A model generated the notes under the pieces. That model made no database searches. It was not told where the DNA came from and was given only the letters and a program-made list of their open reading frames with translations. 16,826 bases of DNA from assembly GCA_004297555.1 (NCBI GenBank), contig SCSV01000019.1, positions 1 to 16,826 of the forward strand, given 5' to 3'. A program made the translations under genes and the position numbers. This document shows positions 1-6,594 of the stretch, one piece after another (position 1 is the stretch's first letter; each line of letters opens with the position of its first letter). Source of the DNA: Salinibacterium sp. Its GTDB lineage: Bacteria > Actinomycetota > Actinomycetes > Actinomycetales > Microbacteriaceae.

Positions 1-629
1 ATAAGCAGCTCGCGATCCTTGACGTGATCCAGCGATCGGTCTCAGCGCGCGGCTACCCGCCGAGCATGCGCGAGATCGGCGACGCGGTCGGTCTTTCGTC
101 CCTCTCGAGCGTCACCCACCAGTTGAACCAGCTCGAACTCAGCGGCTACCTGCGCCGTGACCCCAACCGGCCGCGCGCAATGGAGGTGCTGATCGACCTG
201 CCGAACAACGGCGAGGTTCGGGATGACCTGGCCGAAAGCACCACCCCTGTCGGCGATGCCGCCATGGTGCCTCTCGTGGGCCGAATCGCGGCGGGCATCC
301 CGATCACCGCGGAGGAGCAGATCGACGAGATCTTCCCGCTCCCCCGCCAGCTCGTCGGCAAGGGCGAGCTGTTCATGCTCAAGGTCGTCGGCGAGTCGAT
401 GATCGATGCCGCGATCTGCGACGGCGACTGGGTTGTCGTGCGCAAGCAGCAGACCGCGGAGAACGGCGACATCGTCGCGGCGATGCTCGACAGCGAGGCC
501 ACGGTCAAGGTCTTCCGCCAGCGCGACGGCCACACCTGGCTGCTCCCCCGCAACTCGAACTTCGAGCCGATCCTCGGCGACTACGCCCAAGTACTCGGCA
601 AGGTCGTGGCGGTGCTGCGCTCGCTCTAG
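1..629 (+). CDS. lexA: LexA, SOS transcriptional repressor (5' end cut by window edge)
   Basis: LexA binds SOS boxes and represses DNA-damage genes; contact with RecA filaments makes it cut itself. The reading frame is open from base 3 (Lys-Gln-Leu-Ala-Ile-Leu) to the TAG at 627-629, so the true start lies outside the window and only a few N-terminal residues are missing. Counting from the GTG at 24, the winged-helix DNA-binding region covers about residues 1-55, with the family signature RGYPPSMREIG near residues 9-19. The C-terminal peptidase domain shows the Ala90-Gly91 cleavage site (RIAAGIP), the nucleophile Ser125 in GESM and the general base Lys162 in ATVKVF. All catalytic residues are intact, so the protein should be functional. 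It is convergent with metE, and its target gene recA lies about 11 kb away. Its own promoter is not in the window. Identification is firm. Confidence 0.97.
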   Translation, partial: KQLAILDVIQRSVSARGYPPSMREIGDAVGLSSLSSVTHQLNQLELSGYLRRDPNRPRAMEVLIDLPNNGEVRDDLAESTTPVGDAAMVPLVGRIAAGIPITAEEQIDEIFPLPRQLVGKGELFMLKVVGESMIDAAICDGDWVVVRKQQTAENGDIVAAMLDSEATVKVFRQRDGHTWLLPRNSNFEPILGDYAQVLGKVVAVLRSL

Positions 630-638
630 CTGGGTTGG

Positions 639-654
639 GGCGCGTGCTCGCGCC
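639..654 (+). terminator. GC-rich hairpin just after lexA, probable terminator
   Basis: A perfect 6-bp stem GGCGCG / CGCGCC with loop TGCT starts 10 nt after the lexA stop codon. No T-run follows, which is common for actinobacterial terminators. The position suits lexA termination, but a short all-GC stem in such GC-rich DNA could arise by chance. Confidence 0.4.
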
Positions 655-668
655 GTCGCGCGCCACAC

Positions 669-732
669 GCGGCGCCCCGCGCGCCCGCCGCGCCCCACCC
701 GCGGCGCCCCGCGCGCCCGCCACGCCCCACCC
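669..732. repeat. Tandem duplication, 2 x 32 bp
   Basis: Two adjacent copies, 669-700 and 701-732, share 31 of 32 bases; the only difference is G at 690 against A at 722. Each copy starts GCGGCGCCCCGCGCGCCC and ends CGCCCCACCC. The unit is about 90% G+C with strong C/G strand asymmetry. It lies in the non-coding gap after lexA. Recent slippage or duplication is the simplest explanation; no function is evident. Confidence 0.85.
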
Positions 733-771
733 GCGCTGTCCCACGCCGGCGCGTCCACCGTCCGGCGCGCC

Positions 772-819
772 CCAAAGTTGCACGCGCCGCGGAAATTTCG
801 GGCGCCCGAGCAATTTTGG
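772..819. repeat. Imperfect 48-bp palindrome between lexA and metE
   Basis: The outer arms CCAAAGTTGC (772-781) and GCAATTTTGG (810-819) are complementary except for one position that still allows a G-U pair. The centre is the 8-bp palindrome GAAATTTC (792-799). Over the whole 48 bp about 18 of 24 symmetric positions are complementary. It is A+T-richer than its surroundings. It could be a protein-binding site or a decayed repeat; neither can be shown here. Confidence 0.5.
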
Positions 820-842
820 ACTGCGGCGGAGGAAGCCCCTGC

Positions 843-901
843 AGACTCGGCGACTTCAGGACGCGCGGAAGGGACCAGATTGTCCTGAAGTCGCCGAGTC
901 T
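843..901. repeat. Perfect 20-bp inverted repeat with 19-nt spacer
   Basis: The left arm AGACTCGGCGACTTCAGGAC (843-862) is the exact reverse complement of 882-901, with bases 863-881 between them. Transcribed from either side it would form a 20-bp stem. It lies 213 bp past the lexA stop codon and about 200 bp past the metE stop codon on the other strand. It could act as a bidirectional terminator for the convergent pair, or be a copy of a dispersed palindromic intergenic element. No target-site duplication is obvious next to it. Confidence 0.85.
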
Positions 902-948
902 CTGAGCTTCGCCACCCGATCGTCGGCGACGAAGGCGGTAACGCGACA

Positions 949-1014
949 TCGCGCGGTAGTTCTTTGCTCGCGCGCCTTGAGGATCAGTAGCGCGAGGAAG
1001 GAACTGCAGCGCGA
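949..1014. repeat. Long imperfect inverted repeat (25-bp arms)
   Basis: Bases 949-973 pair with 990-1014: 21 of 25 positions are Watson-Crick, two are G-T/G-U, and two (955/1008 and 966/997) are mismatched. The loop spans 974-989. The G-T positions and mismatches would be tolerated in an RNA hairpin. Together with the inverted repeat at 843-901, this makes most of the lexA-metE gap able to fold. I see no coding frame with a credible start and ribosome-binding site in it. Confidence 0.6.
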
Positions 1015-1052
1015 CGGAGCAGCAGGCGACGGCAGCGCCGCGTTAACGCACT

Positions 1053-1083
1053 AGCGGCGCGGGCCCGAAGGCCGCGCGCCGCT
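1053..1083 (-). terminator. Probable metE terminator hairpin
   Basis: AGCGGCGCG (1053-1061) pairs with CGCGCCGCT (1075-1083) over 9 bp. After a single bulged base, GGCC (1062-1065) also pairs with GGCC (1070-1073), leaving the loop CGAA. It lies 16 nt downstream of the metE stop on the minus strand and should end the metF-metE transcript. No T-tract follows. Confidence 0.65.
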
Positions 1084-1099
1084 GAGCGTGGTTAGACGG

Positions 1100-3415
1100 T
1101 TAGACGCTGGCCTTGTCGCGCGCCGCGCGGGTGGCTGCGAGCACGTTCGTCAGGGACTCGACAGTTTCGTCGTATCCGCGGGTCTTCAGACCGCAGTCCG
1201 GGTTCACCCAGACCTGGCGCTCGGGGATCGAGCCGAGAGCGATCTCGATGAGGTCGCTGATCTCCTCGATCGAGGGCACGCGCGGCGAGTGGATGTCGTA
1301 GACGCCCGGGCCGATGCCGCGACCGAAGCCGGAGCTCTTGATGTCGTGAACGACGTCCATCTTCGAGCGGGCCGCCTCGATCGAGGTCACGTCGGCGTCG
1401 AGCTTGTCGATCGCGTCGATGACCACACTGAACTCCGAGTAGCAGAGGTGGGTGTGGATCTGCGTCTTGTCCTTCACGCCGGCGGTGGCGAGACGGAACG
1501 AGCCGACCGACCAGTCGAGGTAGTCGTCGTGGTCCTTCTTCTTCAGCGGCAGCAGCTCGCGCAGCGCCGGCTCATCCACCTGGATGATGCCGATGCCCGC
1601 CGCCTCGAGGTCCTCGATCTCGTCGCGCAGGGCCAGAGCAACCTGGTTGGCGGTATCGCGTAGCGGCTGGTCATCGCGCACGAACGACCAAGCAAGGATC
1701 GTCACCGGACCGGTGAGCATGCCCTTGACCGGCTTCGAGGTGAGCGACTGGGTGAACGTCGACCACTCCACCGTGATGGGCGCGGGGCGCGAAACGTCGC
1801 CCCACAAAATCGATGGGCGCGTGCAACGCGAACCGTAGGACTGCACCCAACCGTTCTGGGTGACCGCGAAACCGTCGAGGTTCTCGGCGAAGTACTGCAC
1901 CATGTCGTTGCGCTCCGGCTCGCCGTGCACAATCACATCGATGCCGATGTTCTCCTGCAGTTCGACGACCGAGCGGATCTCGTTGCGCATCGCCTCGTTG
2001 TACTGCTCCTCGGTGATCTCGCCCTTGGCAAAAGCAGCACGCGACTTGCGAATCTCCGCCGTCTGCGGGAACGAACCTATCGTCGTCGTCGGCAGGAACG
2101 GCAGGTGCAGAGCCGCCTCCTGCGCAGCAAGACGAGCCGTGTACGGTCCGCGCGAGAAGTCCGCCTCGCTGAGCTTCGCGGCACGCTCGCGCACGGCACC
2201 ATCGCGCACGCCCGCCGCAGCGTGACGATCCGCGAGAGCATCGGATGCGGCATCCAACTCGGTCTGAATCGCCGCCTTGCCCTCGGTCAGTCCCTTCGCG
2301 AGCGTCGCGACCTGTCCGACCTTCTGGTCAGCGAACGCCAGCCAGCTCTTGAGCTGGTCGCCGAGCAGCGGCTCGTCGTCGATGTCGTGGGGCACGTGGA
2401 ACAGCGATGTCGAGGTGGAGACTGCGACGTTCGGGCTGATCGACTTGAGCGACTCGAGCGAGGCGAACGCCGCCGCGAGGTCGCCGCGCCAGATGTTGTG
2501 GCCGTCGATCACGCCGCCGACGATCACCTTGTCGGTGGTGACGCCGCTCGGCAGGTCGCCCTTGACGAGGTCCACACCAATCGCCTCGACCGGAGTGTCG
2601 ATGAGCACCGGCAGGGCGTCGTCGAGCGAGCCGTACGGTGCGGCAACGAAAATGCTCGGACGAACCGCGGATGCCCCGAGCAGATCGTACGCACGCTTGG
2701 TCGCTGCGAGCACCACGTCGCGCGGCACGTCGATGCTCTCGCTGACGAGAGCCGGCTCATCGAGCTGAACCCACTCGGCGCCGGCGGCGGTGAAGGCTGC
2801 GAGTAGCTCCGCGTAGATCGGCAGCAAGTCGTCGAGGCGGTCGAGCGGCAGGTAGCCCTCCGGCGCATCCAGGCTCGGCTTGCTCAGCAGCAGGAACGTG
2901 ACCGGGCCGACGAGCACGGGGCGGGTGCGGAAGCCGCTCGTGGTGGCCTCGGCGACCTCGCGCACGCGGCGGTCTGAAGCGAGGTGCAGCTTGGTGTCCG
3001 GGCCGATCTCCGGCACGAGGTAGTGGTAGTTCGAGTCGAACCACTTCGTCATGTCGGCAGGAACATCGTGACCCTCGCCGCGGGCGATCGTGAAGTAGCC
3101 GGCGAGGTCGACGGTGCCATCGCTCTTGACGAGGCGCTCGAAACGGGTGGGCACGGCGCCGACGGCGACGGCGGTGTCGAGCACCTGGTCGTAGAAGGAG
3201 AAGGCCTCAGGGATCGAGGAGTCGGTGCGACCCAGCCCGAGTGCGGCGAGGCGCTCACGCGTGACCGAACGAAGCTCTGCCGCGGTGGCTTCGAGCTCGT
3301 CGACCGAGATCTTGCCTGCCCAGAACGCCTCGACGGCCTTCTTAAGTTCGCGGCGACGGCCGATCCTCGGGTAGCCGAGAATCGTGCCGGTCGGGAAAGG
3401 CGTCGTGCTCGTCAT
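1100..3415 (-). CDS. metE: MetE, cobalamin-independent methionine synthase
   Basis: MetE transfers the methyl group of 5-methyltetrahydropteroyl-triglutamate to homocysteine, the last step of methionine synthesis, without vitamin B12. The 771-residue length is normal for the family. The N-terminal half carries the family opening GYPRIGRRRELKKA at residues 14-27. The C-terminal catalytic half begins near residue 440 (TTTIGSFPQT) and holds the four expected zinc ligands His656, Cys658 (THLCYSEF), Glu680 (SIEAARSKM) and Cys741 (NPDCGLKTR). The ATG at 3413-3415 has a GAAGGA ribosome-binding site just upstream and overlaps the metF stop codon as ATGA, so translation is probably coupled to metF, whose enzyme supplies its methyl donor. 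It is followed by a hairpin terminator. No cobalamin riboswitch is apparent upstream of the operon. Confidence 0.97.
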   Translation of the reverse strand: MTSTTPFPTGTILGYPRIGRRRELKKAVEAFWAGKISVDELEATAAELRSVTRERLAALGLGRTDSSIPEAFSFYDQVLDTAVAVGAVPTRFERLVKSDGTVDLAGYFTIARGEGHDVPADMTKWFDSNYHYLVPEIGPDTKLHLASDRRVREVAEATTSGFRTRPVLVGPVTFLLLSKPSLDAPEGYLPLDRLDDLLPIYAELLAAFTAAGAEWVQLDEPALVSESIDVPRDVVLAATKRAYDLLGASAVRPSIFVAAPYGSLDDALPVLIDTPVEAIGVDLVKGDLPSGVTTDKVIVGGVIDGHNIWRGDLAAAFASLESLKSISPNVAVSTSTSLFHVPHDIDDEPLLGDQLKSWLAFADQKVGQVATLAKGLTEGKAAIQTELDAASDALADRHAAAGVRDGAVRERAAKLSEADFSRGPYTARLAAQEAALHLPFLPTTTIGSFPQTAEIRKSRAAFAKGEITEEQYNEAMRNEIRSVVELQENIGIDVIVHGEPERNDMVQYFAENLDGFAVTQNGWVQSYGSRCTRPSILWGDVSRPAPITVEWSTFTQSLTSKPVKGMLTGPVTILAWSFVRDDQPLRDTANQVALALRDEIEDLEAAGIGIIQVDEPALRELLPLKKKDHDDYLDWSVGSFRLATAGVKDKTQIHTHLCYSEFSVVIDAIDKLDADVTSIEAARSKMDVVHDIKSSGFGRGIGPGVYDIHSPRVPSIEEISDLIEIALGSIPERQVWVNPDCGLKTRGYDETVESLTNVLAATRAARDKASV

Positions 3416-4368
3416 GCGTGTTCCTTCTGTTTGGTGTGCTGATCGAGGAGCCCCACGCCGCGAAGGACGGCGAGCGGAGCCTCATGCTGATTGAACGTAT
3501 AAAGGTGTAGTCCGGATTCCCCCGCGTCAAGAAGTTCTTGAGCGAGCGAGCGCGCGTGCTCAATTCCGACTGCCGCTTGCTGCTCCTCGGTGTCGGCGGC
3601 CGCAAGGCTGCGTTCGAGGTCGACCGGCGTCGGTTCATCCGTGAGCTCAAGAATACGCGCGAGTCGACGCGGGGTCGTGACGGGCATGATCCCGGGCAGG
3701 ATGCGCATCGTGACGCCCGCTGCGCGCGCCTTCTCCACGAAACTCAAGTACTGGTCGGCGTAGAAGAACAACTGGGTGATCGCGAGGTTCGCCCCCGCGG
3801 CCTCCTTGGCGAGCAGGGTGTCGAGGTCTTGCTCCACCGAGCGGGACCGCGGATGCCCGTTCGGGAACGCCGCGACCGCGATCGTGACCTTCTCGCCGCT
3901 GCGCAGCCGTTTCGCCCCGGGGAATCCGGGCACGTCGTGGAAGGAGAACGGCTCGCGCTCGACCTGCACCCGGTGGATGAGCTGCACGAGTTCCGCCGCA
4001 CTGCCGAGATCACCGAGGAAGTTGTCGCCCTCGTGCGCACCTTTGGGCGGGTCGCCGCGCAGAGCGAGAAAGCTCGTGATTCCGGCATCCAGAAATTCGC
4101 GGATGAGCTGGCTCGCCTCGGCGTAGGACGACCCGACGCAGGTGAGGTGGGCCATCGGCTGCACGGCGGTGTTGTTGAGGATGTGGCGCAGCACCTCGAG
4201 CGAGCGGTCGCGCGAGGAGCCGTTCGCGCCGTAGGTGACCGAGATGAACTGCGGGTCGGTGGCGACGAGGTGGGTGAGCGACTCGTACAGAGCGGTCGCG
4301 GACGCGGGAGTGCGCGGCGGATAGAGCTCGAAGGAGAAGGTGGCTTCTGGGCGAACGGAAGCGTTCAT
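3412..4368 (-). CDS. metF: MetF, 5,10-methylenetetrahydrofolate reductase
   Basis: MetF reduces 5,10-methylene-THF to 5-methyl-THF with an FAD cofactor, supplying the methyl group used by MetE. The protein has 318 residues from the chosen start, close to the usual length of about 300. Family signatures are FSFELYPPRT (residues 11-20, containing the conserved Glu14), the TYGANGSSRDRS segment, HLTCVG and ALRGDPPKG. I chose the ATG at 4366-4368 because AGAGGTG lies 6 nt upstream of it; the GTG three codons earlier would sit inside that ribosome-binding site. Its TGA overlaps the metE ATG by 4 bp, so the two form an operon. The 134 bp upstream, before hflX, hold the presumed promoter, but I cannot point to confident -35/-10 boxes or a recognised riboswitch there. 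Confidence 0.95.
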   Translation of the reverse strand: MNASVRPEATFSFELYPPRTPASATALYESLTHLVATDPQFISVTYGANGSSRDRSLEVLRHILNNTAVQPMAHLTCVGSSYAEASQLIREFLDAGITSFLALRGDPPKGAHEGDNFLGDLGSAAELVQLIHRVQVEREPFSFHDVPGFPGAKRLRSGEKVTIAVAAFPNGHPRSRSVEQDLDTLLAKEAAGANLAITQLFFYADQYLSFVEKARAAGVTMRILPGIMPVTTPRRLARILELTDEPTPVDLERSLAAADTEEQQAAVGIEHARSLAQELLDAGESGLHLYTFNQHEAPLAVLRGVGLLDQHTKQKEHA

Positions 4369-4374
4369 TGACAA

Positions 4375-4381
4375 CACCTCT
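4375..4381 (-). promoter_or_regulatory. metF ribosome-binding site (decides the start)
   Basis: AGAGGTG on the minus strand, 6 nt before the ATG at 4368. It overlaps the alternative GTG at 4377 and so rules that start out. Confidence 0.6.
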
Positions 4382-4502
4382 AGCCCTTCGGTCGCGAAAT
4401 CAGTCCGAGTGGGCGGGTGCCGGGCTCGGCTGTCGCTCCTGCCGGGGCCTTCAGCCTCGACCGGTCAAGTCTAAGCAACGAGCCCAAGCAGGTTGCGCAC
4501 TG

Positions 4503-5915
4503 TTACGGCGTCGTCACCGTGAATTCGGCCAGCTCGTCGACGCTCGACGGGTGAACCATGGCCTTCACGACCGTGCCGGCCTCGACGTACTCGGTTGAGA
4601 GCACTCGGTTTCGAACGTGCAGTTTGGAGATGACCTCGCCGCGGTCGTAGGGCACGAGGAGCGTCAACTCGATCTCGGGCGCGGGCAGTAACTCGGCCAC
4701 TCGTTCGAGCAGTTCATCGATGCCCTCGCCGGTGCGAGCCGAGACAAAGATGCCGTTCGGTTCAAGTCCGCGCAGCACGAGGCGCTGGTCATCGTCAGCG
4801 AGATCGCTCTTGTTGAACACCACGATCTCCGGCACATCGCGCGCGCCGACCTCACCGATGACGTCCCGAACGGTCGCGAGTTGCGCGCCAGGGTCGGGGT
4901 GGGAGGCGTCGACGACGTGCAGAATCACATCGGCCTGGCCGACTTCTTCGAGCGTGGAGCGGAACGCCTCGACGAGTTGGTGCGGCAGGTTGCGCACGAA
5001 CCCGACGGTGTCGGTGAGGGTGAACAGCCGGCCGTCGACCGTGGTCGAGCGGCGCACCGTCGCATCCAGGGTCGCAAAGAGCGCGTTCTCGACGAGCACG
5101 CCGGCTCGCGTGATGCGATTGAGCAGGCTCGACTTGCCGGCATTGGTGTAGCCGGCGATCGCGACGCTCGGCACGTCGAAGCGGTTGCGGTTGGCGCGCT
5201 TCGCCTCGCGCGCGGGCGCGAAGCCCTTGATCTGCTTGCGCAGCTTCGACATGCGGGTGTGGATGCGGCGCCTGTCCAACTCGATCTTGGTTTCACCCGG
5301 GCCACGGCTTCCCATACCGGCACCCGCGCCACCGACCTGGCCACCGGCCTGCCGGGACATCGACTCGCCCCAACCGCGCAGTCGCGGAAGCAGATATTCG
5401 AGCTGCGCGAGTTCGACTTGCGCCTTGCCCTCGCGGCTCTTCGCATGCTGGCTGAAGATATCCAGGATGACCGCAGTCCGGTCGATCACCTTGACGCCCA
5501 CCACGTCTTCAAGCGCGCGGCGCTGGCTGGGGGCGAGCTCGGTGTCGGCGATCACGGTGTCCGCACCCGTCGCGGCCACAACATCCCGAAGCTCTCGCGC
5601 CTTGCCCTTGCCGAAGTAGGTGCTCGGGTCGGGGTGCGCGCGGCGCTGCATGAGACCGTCGAGAACGACCGCGCCCGCGGTCTCGGCGAGGGCGGACAGT
5701 TCGCGCAGAGAGTTCTCCGCCTCCTGCAGGTTGCCCTGGGTGTAGATGCCGATGAGCACGACATTCTCGATGCGCAGCTGCCGGTACTCGACCTCGGTGA
5801 CATCCGCGAGTTCGGTGGAAAGACCGACCACTCGGCGCAGGGCGTGGCGCTCTTCGCGATCAAACTGGTCGCCGTCGCGAAGAAAGTCCACGTCGGGTGT
5901 GGTCTCGATCGTCAT
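4503..5915 (-). CDS. hflX: HflX, ribosome-associated GTPase
   Basis: HflX binds the 50S subunit and splits stalled or stressed 70S ribosomes. The 470-residue protein has the N-terminal HflX domain (FGKGKARELRD at 101-111), a helical linker ending in the family signature GPGETKIELDRRRI (205-218), and a G domain with G1 GYTNAGKS (255-262), G3 DTVG (302-305), G4 NKSD (368-371) and G5 SAR (392-394). The loop before GPGETK is Gly-rich (GGQVGGAGAGMGSRG). The ATG at 5913-5915 has AGGG 8 nt upstream. The gene is divergent from the methyltransferase gene with 41 bp between the starts. In other Actinobacteria hflX follows dapF directly; here a gene on the opposite strand separates them. Identification is firm. 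Confidence 0.97.
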   Translation of the reverse strand: MTIETTPDVDFLRDGDQFDREERHALRRVVGLSTELADVTEVEYRQLRIENVVLIGIYTQGNLQEAENSLRELSALAETAGAVVLDGLMQRRAHPDPSTYFGKGKARELRDVVAATGADTVIADTELAPSQRRALEDVVGVKVIDRTAVILDIFSQHAKSREGKAQVELAQLEYLLPRLRGWGESMSRQAGGQVGGAGAGMGSRGPGETKIELDRRRIHTRMSKLRKQIKGFAPAREAKRANRNRFDVPSVAIAGYTNAGKSSLLNRITRAGVLVENALFATLDATVRRSTTVDGRLFTLTDTVGFVRNLPHQLVEAFRSTLEEVGQADVILHVVDASHPDPGAQLATVRDVIGEVGARDVPEIVVFNKSDLADDDQRLVLRGLEPNGIFVSARTGEGIDELLERVAELLPAPEIELTLLVPYDRGEVISKLHVRNRVLSTEYVEAGTVVKAMVHPSSVDELAEFTVTTP

Positions 5916-5916
5916 T

Positions 5917-5926
5917 GGGTTAACCC
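5917..5926. promoter_or_regulatory. 10-bp palindrome between divergent hflX and methyltransferase genes
   Basis: GGGTTAACCC is a perfect palindrome starting 1 bp before the hflX start codon. It overlaps the presumed hflX ribosome-binding site (AGGG at 5924-5927). It could be an operator or chance; no regulator can be named. Confidence 0.25.
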
Positions 5927-5956
5927 TACTTCTGCTCTCTTCGGTAAGTTCTCTGC

Positions 5957-6568
5957 ATGGCTGGTGACCATTACTTCTCGTCTTCGCCCGAAAGCGAACT
6001 CAAATTGCGCACCATCCACGCTCGCATCGCCGGTCGCGACACTGAGCTGGTCACCGCGAACGGTGTCTTCAGCCCCGAGCGAATCGACGCTGGAACCCAG
6101 GTGCTTCTCGCCAACGTTCCGGCACCGGCGCCGGGCGGAAACCTGCTCGACCTCGGTTGCGGCTGGGGGCCCATCGCGCTCACGCTCGCTCTCGAATCCC
6201 CCCGCGCCACGGTGTGGGCGGTTGACGTGAACGAACGGGCGCTCGACCTAGTGCGGGCAAACGCCGCCAAGCTTTCCATTGCGAACATCAACGCGGTGAC
6301 GCCCGAGAATGTTCCCGCTGACATCGGCTTCACGACAATCTGGTCGAACCCGCCCATTCGAGTCGGCAAGGGCGAACTTCACAATCTGCTCGAAACCTGG
6401 TTGCCACGGCTCGAAAAAGGGTCGGATGCTTGGCTCGTCGTGCAGCGCAACCTCGGCTCCGATTCACTGCAGCGGTGGCTCGCCGCGACGTTCCCCAGCG
6501 AGCTCAATGTCACGCGCGCCGCGACGAGCAAGGGGTATCGAGTGCTGCGGGCTCGCAAGCTGGTCTAG
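5957..6568 (+). CDS. RsmC-like class I SAM-dependent methyltransferase
   Basis: The 203-residue protein matches the catalytic (MTS) domain of RsmC, which methylates G1207 of 16S rRNA, and of RlmG-type relatives. The SAM-binding motif LLDLGCGWGPIAL is at residues 63-75, the acidic motif II WAVDVN at 87-92, and the motif IV NPPIR at 131-135; NPP is typical of enzymes that methylate exocyclic amines. The segment LVTANGVFSPERID (31-44) is also typical of RsmC. It lacks the extra N-terminal domain of E. coli RsmC, as actinobacterial forms do, so the exact rRNA target is uncertain. The ATG at 5957 has no strong ribosome-binding site. It is the only complete plus-strand gene, divergent from hflX and convergent with dapF. 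A weak hairpin (6568-6573 with 6580-6585, one G-U pair) lies in the 26-bp convergent gap. Confidence 0.88.
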   Translation: MAGDHYFSSSPESELKLRTIHARIAGRDTELVTANGVFSPERIDAGTQVLLANVPAPAPGGNLLDLGCGWGPIALTLALESPRATVWAVDVNERALDLVRANAAKLSIANINAVTPENVPADIGFTTIWSNPPIRVGKGELHNLLETWLPRLEKGSDAWLVVQRNLGSDSLQRWLAATFPSELNVTRAATSKGYRVLRARKLV

Positions 6569-6594
6569 TCGGCTTCGCTGCTGACCGCCCCGAC

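Noticed and set aside
669..732. CRISPR-like array
   Set aside because: There are only two directly abutting copies without spacers, so it is a tandem duplication.
635..1054. Open plus-strand frame downstream of lexA as a possible small gene
   Set aside because: It is composed of Arg/Pro/Ala runs from the GC repeats, has no ribosome-binding site, and crosses all the inverted repeats.
4369..4502. SAM-type riboswitch in the metF leader
   Set aside because: I could not find the conserved core of SAM-I, SAM-II, SAM-IV or SAH classes; only short generic stems are visible.
4611..4627. Second LexA box (CGAAC... within hflX)
   Set aside because: The left half CGAAC is present but the right half reads AGTTTG in the wrong register, and it is within coding sequence.
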